NCBI RefSeq assembly: GCF_000934755.1
Contig: NZ_KN882180.1
Span: forward strand, 1-64,000
From: Desulfonatronovibrio magnus
Lineage (GTDB): Bacteria; Desulfobacterota; Desulfovibrionia; Desulfovibrionales; Desulfonatronovibrionaceae
Direction of reading: 5' to 3'
DNA: 64,000 nucleotides
Every line of letters begins with the position of its first letter. Position 1 is the first letter of the stretch. The position numbers and the translations under genes are program-made. Shown piece by piece: positions 16,357 to 25,981 of the stretch. The notes under the pieces are model-generated. The model saw only the letters and a list, made by a program, of their open reading frames with translations, ran no database searches and was not told the DNA's origin.

Positions 16357-18177
16357 ATGGACTACTTTAGACTTCTTGACTTCTACACGGAACCTTTTTC
16401 CAACTCACCTGATCCAGAGTTTTTTTATGGTTCGGCAAGTCATGTAGACTGTTTGCAGAAGCTGGAAATTTCCATCAGACTCAAGCGTGGTTTATGTGTT
16501 GTTGTGGGACAGGTGGGGGCTGGAAAAACCACTTTGTGCCGCAGGCTCATACGGGACCTTAAAGATGACCCGGAAATAGATACCCATCTTATTCTGGATC
16601 CGACATTCATGGGTTCTTTAGAGATGCTCGGCCATCTTAACCGGCTGCTCAGGAGACCAAACCCCAAAGAGCGCCCGCCAACCTCTGAAGCAGGCTATAA
16701 GGAACTGATCAAAAACCATCTGTTTGACAGAGTCGTACAAAAAGGCAGAAATATTGTTCTGATTATTGATGAGGGACAGAAAATTTCACCCTCCTGTCTT
16801 GAAGTTTTGCGTGAGCTTCTGAATTATGAGACCAATGATCACAAGCTTTTGCAGATCGTAATATTTGCTCAAAATGAATTTATAAAAGTTCTCAAGTCCC
16901 ACCCGAACTTCAATGATCGAGTCAGCTGTTTTTGTCGCATCAGGCCTTTGACTGTGGATGAAACAGAAAAGCTTATCAACTTTCGTATTGAAAAGGCTTC
17001 TAACTATAAATCATCCCCAAGACCCAGGATTCGCTTTACCAGGGGGGCAGTCAAAACACTGCACACATTAACCCGCGGACATCCCAGGCGGATAATGAAC
17101 TTGTGCCATCTGGTCATGTTGCTGATCATTGTGCTCAACAGGTACCGGGTTACTTCCTCCATGGTCAAAAGGGCTGTGCAAAATCTGCCCGGTGCCCCCA
17201 GGCCTTCCTTTTTCCGCAGGCGTGCCAAATATGTAATAAGCGCGCTTACGCTGATTATCATGGTAACAATCGGGTATTTTTATTCATCTGAAATCAGAAC
17301 AGGTGTAGCTTCCTTACTCCTGCCAGGAGTTGAATCATCAGGGACTGATGGTCCATATTATGTTCGAATGCGCCTGGACCCTGTTTCTGAAGTGGAAGCA
17401 GGCAGAGTTGTGATTATTGAGGATACCTTAGTAGAAAAACAGGAACAGGAGGGAAATCCTCATGAAGGGTTGATTGATTCTGAAAGTGAGGTTTCTCATG
17501 TTGGTTCAGACAATGCTTCTGATTCTGATACAGAAAATCCTGCTGCAGATAGTTCTGATTTAGAAGCGCCTGCTTTAGATAGTGATGAATATTACTCAGA
17601 TTCAGATTATGACTTTACTTCGCAAAATCATGCAGATGCAGATGTAGAAGGTGTACTGGATGCAGTTGCAAATACTGCTACATTGGAGTCTGATGTATTG
17701 AATGATCATGTCCGCAAAATTATAATACCGGATGAGTTGGGCAAAATCAGGGTCAGAAGAAATGAGAACCTTTGGAATATTCAACAAAGAGTTTATGGAA
17801 ACGCTACAATTTCCAGAACTGAAAAAATTGCAGCCTATAATCCTCATATTGATGATCTGAATACTCTGTATGAAGGTTTGCGTGTTTTTATGCCTGTCAC
17901 CAACACTCGGGAGAGAAATGCAGATGAACGATTCTGGATTGTAACCGGAACTTTTGCAGATCTGCATGATGCCTACATGGAATTAATCCAGACAGACAGT
18001 CGAAGGCTCAGGCTTGTTTCTTATCTTGATTCTGAATCTGAATTGTTTTTTTCCGTAGCCTGGCCCAGAAGCTTTGCCACCCGGGAAGATGCTCTTAACG
18101 AGCTTGAAAGCATGCCCTCTCATCTTGCTGGAAGTTCTGATTTATTGGAGATTGAGGAGGGAGTGATTCTGAATTAG
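16357..18177 (+). CDS. ExeA/MshM-like AAA ATPase with LysM and SPOR-like tail
   Basis: Residues 1-280 are an ExeA/GspA-type ATPase (opening MDYFRLLDFYTEPFSNSPDP, Walker A GQVGAGKTT at 51-59, Walker B IVLIIDEG at about 133). One membrane helix follows at about 290-308, then an acidic Asp/Ser-rich stretch (360-440). A LysM domain (about 460-510, RVRRNENLWNIQQRVYGN) and a SPOR-like fold (about 525-600) end the protein. The architecture suggests coupling of ATP hydrolysis to peptidoglycan binding so that the secretin can be placed in the wall. MshM proteins are usually only the ATPase part. Confidence 0.82.
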   Translation: MDYFRLLDFYTEPFSNSPDPEFFYGSASHVDCLQKLEISIRLKRGLCVVVGQVGAGKTTLCRRLIRDLKDDPEIDTHLILDPTFMGSLEMLGHLNRLLRRPNPKERPPTSEAGYKELIKNHLFDRVVQKGRNIVLIIDEGQKISPSCLEVLRELLNYETNDHKLLQIVIFAQNEFIKVLKSHPNFNDRVSCFCRIRPLTVDETEKLINFRIEKASNYKSSPRPRIRFTRGAVKTLHTLTRGHPRRIMNLCHLVMLLIIVLNRYRVTSSMVKRAVQNLPGAPRPSFFRRRAKYVISALTLIIMVTIGYFYSSEIRTGVASLLLPGVESSGTDGPYYVRMRLDPVSEVEAGRVVIIEDTLVEKQEQEGNPHEGLIDSESEVSHVGSDNASDSDTENPAADSSDLEAPALDSDEYYSDSDYDFTSQNHADADVEGVLDAVANTATLESDVLNDHVRKIIIPDELGKIRVRRNENLWNIQQRVYGNATISRTEKIAAYNPHIDDLNTLYEGLRVFMPVTNTRERNADERFWIVTGTFADLHDAYMELIQTDSRRLRLVSYLDSESELFFSVAWPRSFATREDALNELESMPSHLAGSSDLLEIEEGVILN

Positions 18178-18260
18178 GAATGAGTCATGATGCATTATGA
18201 TCATGAATGAAGAAAGGAGATGGGAGACAATGATGAATGCCGAATTAAGAGTGAAGTTAT

Positions 18261-19961
18261 ATGCGTAAGAAGATCCGTCTTGGTGAAATGCTTGTTAATG
18301 AGGGGTTGTTGACTGAGGAGCAGTTACAGTCTGCTCTGGAAAACAAGAAGGGCTCTCCCCTCAGGTTGGGGCAGTATCTTATTCGAAATGACTATTGTAA
18401 AGAAGAAGATATTGTCAACACTTTAAGTAAGCAGCTTAGAATTCCTCGTTACGAACCGGAAAAGCATCCTTTAGATATGGGAATGGCTGATGTTTTACCT
18501 GCTGATGTCGCCAGGAAAAATGGTGCTGTTCCTCTTTATTTGCGCGGCAGGGTGCTTATTGTGGTCATGACGGATCCTCTGGATATTGACGCCTTGGATG
18601 CCTTGGAAATATACACAGATCGAGAAGTTGAGCCAGTGGTCTGCACTGAAGCCGAGTTTACCCAGCTTTTTTCTTCTGTTTACGGTATGTACAGGGGGCT
18701 GGATGATATTCTGGAAAGTGTGGAGAATATTACCACAGGAGATGATCCTGATTTTGCTGATGGCCAGGATCTGGATGTTGGGACCCTGGAAAGCCAGGCT
18801 GATCAGGCCCCGGTTATCAGGCTTGTTAATTCCATAGTTGCCCAGGCAGTTTCAGAGAAAGCCAGTGATATTCATATCAGCCCGGAAAAGGACCGGGTAC
18901 AGATTCGATTCAGGGTTGACGGCAGACTTAAGGACGTACCCGCTCCCTCCAAGAAGCTTATGCCATCCATTGTTTCCAGGATAAAGATTCTGGGCAGAAT
19001 GGATATATCCGTGACCAGGGTGCCTCAGGATGGCAGGTTTACTGTCAATATGGAGGGCAAGGAAATTAATGTAAGGGTTTCATGTCTTCCCACCATTTAT
19101 GGTGAAAATGTTGTCATGCGTATTCTGGATATGAGCGCAGGATTATATACCCTGGACCAGCTGGGCATGAATAAGATGGATCTCAAAAAGATTGATTCAA
19201 TTATTTATAAGCCTTATGGTATGATTTTGTCTACAGGACCCACAGGAAGTGGTAAAAGTACCAGCCTGTATGCCATTCTTAAAAAGGTGAACCGGCCGGA
19301 CGCCAATATTATTACTCTGGAAGATCCTGTTGAATACAGAGTGACCGGCATCAGGCAGGTGCAGCTGAACCGCAGAGCTGGAATGACCTTTGCTTCCGGG
19401 CTGAGATCTGTTTTACGTCAGGACCCGGATGTTATCATGGTAGGTGAGATTCGTGACTCTGAAACTGCAAACATTTCTGTTCAGTCTGCCATGACAGGCC
19501 ACAGGGTATTGTCTACTGTCCATACCAATGACGCTGCAGGAGCCATAACAAGGCTTGTTGATATGGGGGTGGAACCCTTTCTTGTGGCATCAGTACTTTT
19601 GTCATCATTTGCCCAGAGGCTGGTGCGCAAGGTTTGTTCCAACTGTGCAGAACCTTTTGATCCCCCAGCGGCAGGTTTGCGGGCCCTTGGCATTGATTCA
19701 GGAGCAGACTGCAAGTTCATGAAAGGCAAAGGGTGTCATACTTGTTCAGATACAGGCTACAAAGGCAGGACAGGGGTCTTTGAAATTCTGGTAATCGATG
19801 ATGAAATTCAGGATATGATTATGAAAAGGGCTTCTGCCGGTGAAATAACCCGTTCATGTATCAAAAGAGGCAAATTGTCCACTCTGCGCGAAGATGCTGC
19901 CGATAAGGTCTGTCAGGGAATTACTACGGTGGAAGAGGCGTTGACCGTAGTTATGGCTTAG
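18261..19961 (+). CDS. mshE: Pilus assembly ATPase with c-di-GMP-binding MshEN domain
   Basis: The 566-residue GspE/PilB-family hexameric ATPase has Walker A GPTGSGKST, an Asp box (TLEDPVEY), Walker B VIMVGEIRD and a tetracysteine zinc site (VCSNC and CHTC). At the N-terminus are two 24-residue RLG motifs (6-29 and 35-58) separated by exactly five residues, the arrangement of the MshEN c-di-GMP-binding domain. The first motif differs from consensus only at its final Gln (Lys here); the second lacks the Gly (Asp44). It powers pilus extension. Confidence 0.92.
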   Translation: MRKKIRLGEMLVNEGLLTEEQLQSALENKKGSPLRLGQYLIRNDYCKEEDIVNTLSKQLRIPRYEPEKHPLDMGMADVLPADVARKNGAVPLYLRGRVLIVVMTDPLDIDALDALEIYTDREVEPVVCTEAEFTQLFSSVYGMYRGLDDILESVENITTGDDPDFADGQDLDVGTLESQADQAPVIRLVNSIVAQAVSEKASDIHISPEKDRVQIRFRVDGRLKDVPAPSKKLMPSIVSRIKILGRMDISVTRVPQDGRFTVNMEGKEINVRVSCLPTIYGENVVMRILDMSAGLYTLDQLGMNKMDLKKIDSIIYKPYGMILSTGPTGSGKSTSLYAILKKVNRPDANIITLEDPVEYRVTGIRQVQLNRRAGMTFASGLRSVLRQDPDVIMVGEIRDSETANISVQSAMTGHRVLSTVHTNDAAGAITRLVDMGVEPFLVASVLLSSFAQRLVRKVCSNCAEPFDPPAAGLRALGIDSGADCKFMKGKGCHTCSDTGYKGRTGVFEILVIDDEIQDMIMKRASAGEITRSCIKRGKLSTLREDAADKVCQGITTVEEALTVVMA

Positions 19962-19975
19962 GAAGAGTATGAGGA

Positions 19976-21190
19976 ATGAATTTTAATTATACAGCAATAG
20001 ATCATATAGGCACCAAGGTTACAGGAACAGTAGAGGCCGCGTCTCCGGATGAAGCCATGGAAAGGGTTGCGGCGAGGGGGCTGATTCCCACCAATGTAAA
20101 AAGTGCGCAAAAAAATAAAGGTGATACTCTTACTGACAGAATCAATCTGGCTCTGGCCAAGGTAAAAGTTCCTGAACTGATTATTTTTACAAAGCAGTTT
20201 CGCACTCTGTTCAGAGCAGGGCTTTCCATGCGCAATTTGTGGACAGTCATGCAGGAGCAGACAGACAACTTAAAGTTGAAAAATGCGGCCAAACAAATAG
20301 GCAAGGACATTGATTCTGGTTTCAGTCTTTCAGATGCTTTTAAAAAACATCCCAAGATTTTTTCCAATCTTTACAGCAGTATGATCCAGGCCGGAGAAAA
20401 CAGCGGTCGTCTGCCCGAGGTTCTGGATCGCCTGGTATATCTTTTACAGCATGAGCATAAGGTAAAGTCTGACATCAAGGCGGCCTTGAGATATCCCATT
20501 ATTGTTGTGTTTGCCCTGACCGGTGCGTTTTTCTTTTTGCTGGGCTTTGTCATTCCGCAATTTATTCAAATTTTTGAGGGGGCTGACATTGATCTGCCAT
20601 TGCCTACCCAGATCGCTGTAACTCTTCATGCATGGATTATTGTCAACTGGCATATTTCCTTTGCGGTTTTTGGTGCTGTTCTTACAGCTCTTATATTATA
20701 TCTAAAAACCGATCATGGTCAGCTTCAAAAGGATAGATTTCTTTTAAGACTGCCTATTCTCGGGCCGGTTTTTGTGAAAGGGGCCATGGCCAGATTTTCA
20801 AGTATTTTTGCTATTTTGCAGGCCAGTGGAGTGTCTGTGATAAATACGCTGGGTATTCTTTCAGGCACCATTGGCAATGTGGCCATATCCTTAGAGTTTG
20901 ACAAATTGCAGGAGAAGTTAAGAGAAGGTAAGGGAATTTCCGGTCCGTTACGCCAGGCCAGGTATTTTACGCCTATGGTTGTGAATATGGTAGCCATTGG
21001 TGAAGAGTCAGGTAATCTTGATGAGATGCTTCAGGAAGTTTCCAGCCATTATGATGACGAAGTGGCTTATGTGGTCAGCCGCATGTCTGAGACCATAGGG
21101 CCAGTACTCATGGTGGCTCTGGCCGGGGTGGTGGGCTTTTTTGCTTTGGCTATTTTTATGCCCATGTGGGATTTGGTGCAGATGGTTTAA
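19976..21190 (+). CDS. mshG: Inner-membrane platform protein PilC/GspF/MshG
   Basis: The 404-residue protein has two T2SSF domains (about 70-190 and 270-395), each ending in hydrophobic helices, and the motif ESGNLDEMLQEVSSHYDDEV typical of the second domain. The start has a GAGGA site and lies 14 bp after mshE. It anchors the ATPase and feeds pilins into the growing fibre. Confidence 0.92.
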   Translation: MNFNYTAIDHIGTKVTGTVEAASPDEAMERVAARGLIPTNVKSAQKNKGDTLTDRINLALAKVKVPELIIFTKQFRTLFRAGLSMRNLWTVMQEQTDNLKLKNAAKQIGKDIDSGFSLSDAFKKHPKIFSNLYSSMIQAGENSGRLPEVLDRLVYLLQHEHKVKSDIKAALRYPIIVVFALTGAFFFLLGFVIPQFIQIFEGADIDLPLPTQIAVTLHAWIIVNWHISFAVFGAVLTALILYLKTDHGQLQKDRFLLRLPILGPVFVKGAMARFSSIFAILQASGVSVINTLGILSGTIGNVAISLEFDKLQEKLREGKGISGPLRQARYFTPMVVNMVAIGEESGNLDEMLQEVSSHYDDEVAYVVSRMSETIGPVLMVALAGVVGFFALAIFMPMWDLVQMV

Positions 21191-21452
21191 AGATGTGGCT
21201 GCAAAAATATTTTTGCATCCACAGGAGTCAGAACTCAGGGGTCAGGAGACAGTAAAAACAAAGAGTTATGGAGATGTTTTTGCTGAATAGTTATTTGTCC
21301 GACTTTTTGCAGGAAAATCTTTAAAATTTAAGAGTTCAAAGTTCCAGGTTTTTCGTTCCTGGATGCAGGAAATAAAGCCCATAAATTAAAATATATATGG
21401 CCTTGATCGAAAGACCTGTTGAACTACCAGCTACCAGCTATGAGCTAATTGT

Positions 21453-21980
21453 ATGCCAACTATATCTTTTATAATCGGACTGCTGTTGTTAAGCACCGGA
21501 ATTTTGACAGTACTCCACCCGGTCCTTGCCGGGAGGTTTTTATTGTCTGTCTGGAATATGCTTCCCGGGTTAAACGCATACTATCGCATTGAGCGTTACT
21601 ATTACCGCCATCACAGGCTGAGCGGGCTGCTCACTGTAGCTGGTGGTTTGGCCCTTTTATATGTTTCTGCAATAATGGCTATGAATCTGGCTCAGCCAGG
21701 AAGTCAAAATATTGAAGCCATAATCAGAGATGCTGGAACTATTTTGTTTCTTCTTTGCGGTCTTTTGATCTCAATTTTTGGACTGACTGTATTTATCAGG
21801 CCAAGTGCCCTCAAACCCATTGAATCCTGGGCCAATCAGCCCGTGACCAGAGAAAGAGCTTATGAATTTTTTGTAAAAATCAAAAAGTTTATCAGACAGT
21901 TTATTATATCCTTTCCAAGGGTGGCAGGTCTTTTTGCTGCATTAACAGGACTGGTTCTGATTTGTTTAACTGGAAATTAA
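21453..21980 (+). CDS. Membrane protein of unknown function in the pilus cluster
   Basis: The 175-residue protein has about four hydrophobic helices (near 4-27, 55-76, 93-113 and 152-172) with a conserved-looking basic, Tyr-rich loop (YYRIERYYYRHHRLSG). No family was recognised. It lies between mshG and the TPR gene, on the same strand and 23 bp upstream of the latter. The 262 bp before it contain one hairpin (21195-21222) but no clear terminator. Confidence 0.65.
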   Translation: MPTISFIIGLLLLSTGILTVLHPVLAGRFLLSVWNMLPGLNAYYRIERYYYRHHRLSGLLTVAGGLALLYVSAIMAMNLAQPGSQNIEAIIRDAGTILFLLCGLLISIFGLTVFIRPSALKPIESWANQPVTRERAYEFFVKIKKFIRQFIISFPRVAGLFAALTGLVLICLTGN

Positions 21981-22003
21981 TGTCCATAACATGAGTTGTT
22001 AGC

Positions 22004-23947
22004 ATGCGAAAATACAAAGTTTATCATCACCCATCCCAAGGCCTGGTTGCAGTCAAAGATGGTTTTTGCTGGCCCGCTTTTCTTTTGTCCATCCTCTGGA
22101 TGGCCTTTAAGAAACTCTGGTTTCATGTTCTTGCCTGGGCATACTGGATTTTTCTGACAGTATTTTTATATGGGGAATTTTCTGACAAGCTTGCAGACAG
22201 TTTTGTGTTTTATGGTGCAGCAGCAGTTTTTTTCATGGTATTTTTTCTGATTCCAGGTATTTCCGGGCATAAATGGTTACAAGTCAAGACTAAGAAACAG
22301 GGTTTTGAATACTTGGATAGTGTTGCTGCAGCAAATGCATCTGCTGCTGTTAATGCAGTTTCCCAAAAAAAGCTCAAGTGGACTATAGCAGATTATACTG
22401 ATCCGGATGAATCATCTATGCAGGATGAGCAGCTTTCAAAACCTGTTAGATTCACTCAGAATAAAGCCTCAGAAAAGCCTGGAAATTCCCTGAGGTATGG
22501 AGTTCTGATTTTGCTTTTTCTAAGCCTTGGGGCTGTCTGGTGGTTTTTAAATCCTTCAATATTTTCCACTGAAGATAATGGACTGGATGAGCAGGTTCAA
22601 AAAACAGAACAGGCAGATGACATTAATGATCATGCTTCGCAGGAAGCAACAACTGCATCCTCAAAAAAATCAGCACAGGATCAGGATCTTACTGAAAAAA
22701 CAGACATGGGAACAATTTCAGAGCGACCTGGTGAACATTCTTCAGAAAATGATGAGGTTCTTCAAACTGATATTGATTATGCAGCCCGGTGTAACCAGGA
22801 TTTTCTAACTGAGGATTGGAAACGGGCAAAAGAATCCTGTCATAATGCCGTCCAGGAAAAACCCGAAGATGCTCAGCTCTGGAACAGGCTCGGCCAGGTT
22901 TACATGCAGACAGACCAGGCCCACCAGGCGGAACAAGCCTATGAACAGGCTGCCGGCATTAACCCTGAGAGTGTTCAGGCCTGGTCTGGAAAAGCAGATG
23001 CCTTGTTAATGCAGGATAAGTCAGAACAGGCGGTTCAGGCCCTGAGTCAGGTTGTGAGTTTGGACCCGGAAAATATGCAGGCTCGAGCCAGACTGGCTGA
23101 TGAATATACTCGTACAGGCCAATCTCATAAGGCCATTGATGTCTGGAACCAGGCAGAAAATATTCAGCCTGGATCAGGCATACAGGGCCTGCAGGACATA
23201 ACCCGCATCCAGCCGCAAAATCCAAAGGCCTGGCATGAGCTGGGAAATGCTTATGACAATGTTCAGGATTCAGGCGGTGCGGCCCGGGCATATCAGAAAG
23301 CAGTAGATATTGACAGCGGCCGGGCTGATACCTGGGAAAACCTTGGAAATGCTCAAATGGCTATGGGAGATTTTAAGCAGGCCATTTCTTCTTATGAAAC
23401 AGCCACCAGCATCAACCCCTCTCTGTCAAAATCATGGTACGGCCAAGGCAGGGCTTATCTGAGCAGTGAAAATTTCCATGAGCAGGCTGCCTTAGTCGGT
23501 GCGGGACAGACACACGGCTTTTTTCATAAGGAGCTCAATGTCTGGCATGGATTTGAAATGACCGGGGATGACCTCCTGCTTAGACTCAAGGCTGTAAAGG
23601 CCTTCAATAATGCTGTGGCCATTGATCCGGGTTTTGCTGAAGCATGGTATGAAATGGGCAGTTTTTTTCTTTCAACAGGCCAGTGGATGAAACCAGCCAT
23701 TGTTTATCTTGAAAAAGCTGTTGATATGAAACCTGATTATGATCAGGCCTGGAAAACCCTATCCAAGGCCTATGATGCTGTCGGCAGAAAAAGTCAAAGC
23801 ATTGACGCCCTGGAAAAAGTGCTCAAACTGCAGAAATACAACCCCGAGAACTGGGAGGCCTTGATCAAAGCCTGTCAAGAACATGGGCTGGAGAACAGAG
23901 TGAAAAAATTGACCCGGGAAATGAAGGTCTATTTTGAGGAAGAGTGA
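22004..23947 (+). CDS. DUF2628-like membrane domain plus TPR repeats
   Basis: The 647-residue protein opens with a DUF2628-like region (HPSQGLVAVKDGFCWPAFLL and three hydrophobic helices to about 90). A further membrane helix lies near 165-185, followed by a low-complexity linker. From about 270 to 640 it is a chain of TPR units (WNRLGQVYMQTDQAHQAEQA and similar). It occupies the place of the TPR protein MshN in MSHA-like loci and is probably a periplasmic scaffold; this is inferred from context. Confidence 0.75.
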   Translation: MRKYKVYHHPSQGLVAVKDGFCWPAFLLSILWMAFKKLWFHVLAWAYWIFLTVFLYGEFSDKLADSFVFYGAAAVFFMVFFLIPGISGHKWLQVKTKKQGFEYLDSVAAANASAAVNAVSQKKLKWTIADYTDPDESSMQDEQLSKPVRFTQNKASEKPGNSLRYGVLILLFLSLGAVWWFLNPSIFSTEDNGLDEQVQKTEQADDINDHASQEATTASSKKSAQDQDLTEKTDMGTISERPGEHSSENDEVLQTDIDYAARCNQDFLTEDWKRAKESCHNAVQEKPEDAQLWNRLGQVYMQTDQAHQAEQAYEQAAGINPESVQAWSGKADALLMQDKSEQAVQALSQVVSLDPENMQARARLADEYTRTGQSHKAIDVWNQAENIQPGSGIQGLQDITRIQPQNPKAWHELGNAYDNVQDSGGAARAYQKAVDIDSGRADTWENLGNAQMAMGDFKQAISSYETATSINPSLSKSWYGQGRAYLSSENFHEQAALVGAGQTHGFFHKELNVWHGFEMTGDDLLLRLKAVKAFNNAVAIDPGFAEAWYEMGSFFLSTGQWMKPAIVYLEKAVDMKPDYDQAWKTLSKAYDAVGRKSQSIDALEKVLKLQKYNPENWEALIKACQEHGLENRVKKLTREMKVYFEEE

Positions 23948-23964
23948 ACGTAATAGTTAAGTAA

Positions 23965-24500
23965 TTTGCATGTGGCATGTGGACAGGCACTCCGGCACCC
24001 ACTTGAAGATGAAAACAGGCTCAAAAGGCACAAAAAACATTCAAGTGGGTGCCGGATAGTGCCTGTCCCCTGCTTTCCTTCTTCAGCCTTCAGCCTGAAA
24101 ATTATGGTTATCGCCCCAACTTAACGATCATTTGTTAAATTGGGTTGCAGGCAAAGCTCGCCTTAGCTGATATGCCCGTAATGGCGGTGACAGTATAAAA
24201 AGTACATATCTGCAAGAGAAGTTATCAAGCATAACATTTTTGCCTGGCACATGATTTGCTTTTTGTTTTTCACTGCCTGCCCCTGTGGGACAGATCAGTA
24301 CTATGAGGGTTTAAAAATTTTGGTAACTGTTCACCACATATGGTATTAGGCTATTAAAACACCCTGGATTCCGGCTTTCGCCGGAATGACGGAAAAAGGC
24401 AACTATCTGCTTTAACCGTCACCCCGGACTTGATCCGGGGTCCATGTCTTCTTATTCGATCGTATTGAATAGTTACAATTTTAAAAAAGAAAATGAAAAT
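23965..24500. repeat. Repeat-rich leader before the pilin gene
   Basis: A truncated B-family element (23975-24078) is followed by a CTTCAGCCTTCAG block (24078-24125) that recurs inverted at 63250-63305. GTAACTGTTCACCACAT (24324-24340) resembles the left end of the IS66 remnant. Two common hairpins, TTCCGGCTTTCGCCGGAA and CCCCGGACTTGATCCGGGG, lie at 24360-24450. No gene was seen. Confidence 0.65.
24245..24260 (+). promoter_or_regulatory. Candidate sigma-54 promoter (-24/-12)
   Basis: TGGCAC-N5-TTGCT fits the sigma-54 consensus, with GG at 24246-24247 and GC at 24258-24259 separated by ten bases. It is about 380 bp upstream of the major pilin gene. Pilin genes are often sigma-54 dependent, but the distance is long. 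Confidence 0.4.
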
Positions 24501-24505
24501 AACGC

Positions 24506-24534
24506 TTGACAATAAGATAATAAATAACATTAAA
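24506..24534 (+). promoter_or_regulatory. Candidate sigma-70 promoter of the pilin gene
   Basis: TTGACA at 24506-24511 is followed after 17 bases by ATTAAA. The pilin start is about 105 bp further on and has a GGAGG site. The -10 box is weak. Confidence 0.35.
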
Positions 24535-24640
24535 TGATTAAGAAACAATTTATATCGGTCTCAAGCATAAATAGTTGCGACTCATTTTCGCTTGGGCTAA
24601 CAATCTTAACAATCACCTGCGGGTGAAGTGGAGGTAGAAC

Positions 24641-25033
24641 ATGGAAAGAAGGATTCAAGGCGGACAAGGCGGTTTTACTTTGATTGAATTAATTGCGGTT
24701 ATTGTTATCTTGGGGATTTTGGCTGTTGTTGCAATACCCCGTTATGTTGACCTTCAGGAAAGTGCAAGAGTGGCAGCTGCTGATGGTGCATGTGCAGCTG
24801 TTAATTCTTCAGTTAGCCTTGGTTTTGCAGAGGCATTAATTGGTGGTGAAGACACATCTACTGCTGCTGGTACAGCATGTGCTGAGGGAATTGCAACTTC
24901 AATTAGCGGAGATTGGGCATTCTCCACTTTTACTGCATGTACTGACACTGGAAATGGTAGCGTAGAAATTAGTCGTTCTGATTGGGATGGTGATTATGAA
25001 TGTACAATCTTTTCACCAACCCCTAGCCCATAA
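24641..25033 (+). CDS. Major MSHA/type IV pilin
   Basis: The 130-residue prepilin has a short leader with the G/F cleavage site (GGFTLIELIAVIVILGILA, Glu at +5) and YVDLQESARVAAADGACAAV, strongly like MshA. Two pairs of cysteines fall in the globular part. A GGAGG ribosome site precedes the start. It has its own leader region and a long hairpin downstream. It is polymerised by mshE/mshG and exported through mshL. Confidence 0.88.
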   Translation: MERRIQGGQGGFTLIELIAVIVILGILAVVAIPRYVDLQESARVAAADGACAAVNSSVSLGFAEALIGGEDTSTAAGTACAEGIATSISGDWAFSTFTACTDTGNGSVEISRSDWDGDYECTIFSPTPSP

Positions 25034-25096
25034 TGAATAGCAAGATTGCAATCATTGTTAGCCGGTTAAAATTTTGACTATCTGTTGTTTTGTTGG

Positions 25097-25145
25097 CTAA
25101 AGATAATTGTTCTCATGCACAAGCTATGAGAACAATTATCTTTAG
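25097..25145. terminator. 20-bp perfect stem-loop downstream of the pilin gene
   Basis: CTAAAGATAATTGTTCTCAT (25097-25116) pairs perfectly with 25126-25145 around a 9-base loop. There is no T-run afterwards, so it may be a 3'-end stabiliser or a factor-dependent terminator rather than an intrinsic one. Confidence 0.6.
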
Positions 25146-25335
25146 GCCTCTTAGAATCCAGGCAAGTCAAAATAGATGTACTTCTTCTTCATAATTTACT
25201 AAATTTCTAAAGAAATGAGGCTGTATTTTCAGAAACAACTTGGCATCACCTTATACCCTATTAATACTTTTCACAGACATTTACTTTTCTTTAACTTCCA
25301 ATTGCTGAACAAGCTCGTGACTTGACGGGTATTGT

Positions 25336-25883
25336 TCAAAATATCCGATAGTTTCGGATATTTTGAACTTTCGATTGGAACATTTCACTTGAAGATTTTT
25401 GCTGCAAGACGGTAATCTTTGCACCTTCCCTTGAAATTTCAAGATAACCATCTCTCCATTGCATCATTTTTTCATCATGAAGCGCCCCGGTTATAAACCC
25501 CTCTAATGGATTATTGATCCACATCGACCAGTTGAATTTCGACAACTCTTAAATCAAATAACCAACACTCATGAAGCCTTGGATCTGCCCATGCTCCTGA
25601 AACCGTGAGTGCACATTTACAATTATTCCAATTATGCCGGTGAAAGAGAGTGGTAAAAAGCTTCATTAATTTTTCTTGGCTTTGATGCCCTATGGGAGAT
25701 GAGATTGAAAAGTGGATAATTAGTGGACAAAATAACCCCATGTCGATGATAATCATACGACATAAATGCCAGTTCTATAATTTTATTCTCTGTGAACACT
25801 GCGCCTCTATCGGAATCTTCAAAGGGGGCAAGAAAAAATATCTCACGCCCGGCCTGAAGCAGGCGGTTAGATTGACAAGCCAT
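25336..25883 (-). pseudogene. Possible frameshifted remnant of an unknown gene
   Basis: Three overlapping open frames on the minus strand (25632-25883, 25511-25756, 25336-25545) can be joined by two frameshifts into one protein-like sequence of about 170 residues. Sections look coding, such as FFLAPFEDSDRGAVFTENK and LHDEKMMQWRDGYLEISREG. No family was recognised; it could also be chance. Confidence 0.35.
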
Positions 25884-25981
25884 GAATAATGTACAATACT
25901 TTTGTACAAATCATTTCAATTTGAGAATTAAACGCTTATAACTATGATATAAATTACCACAGGCAGAATAAGGAGTACAAA

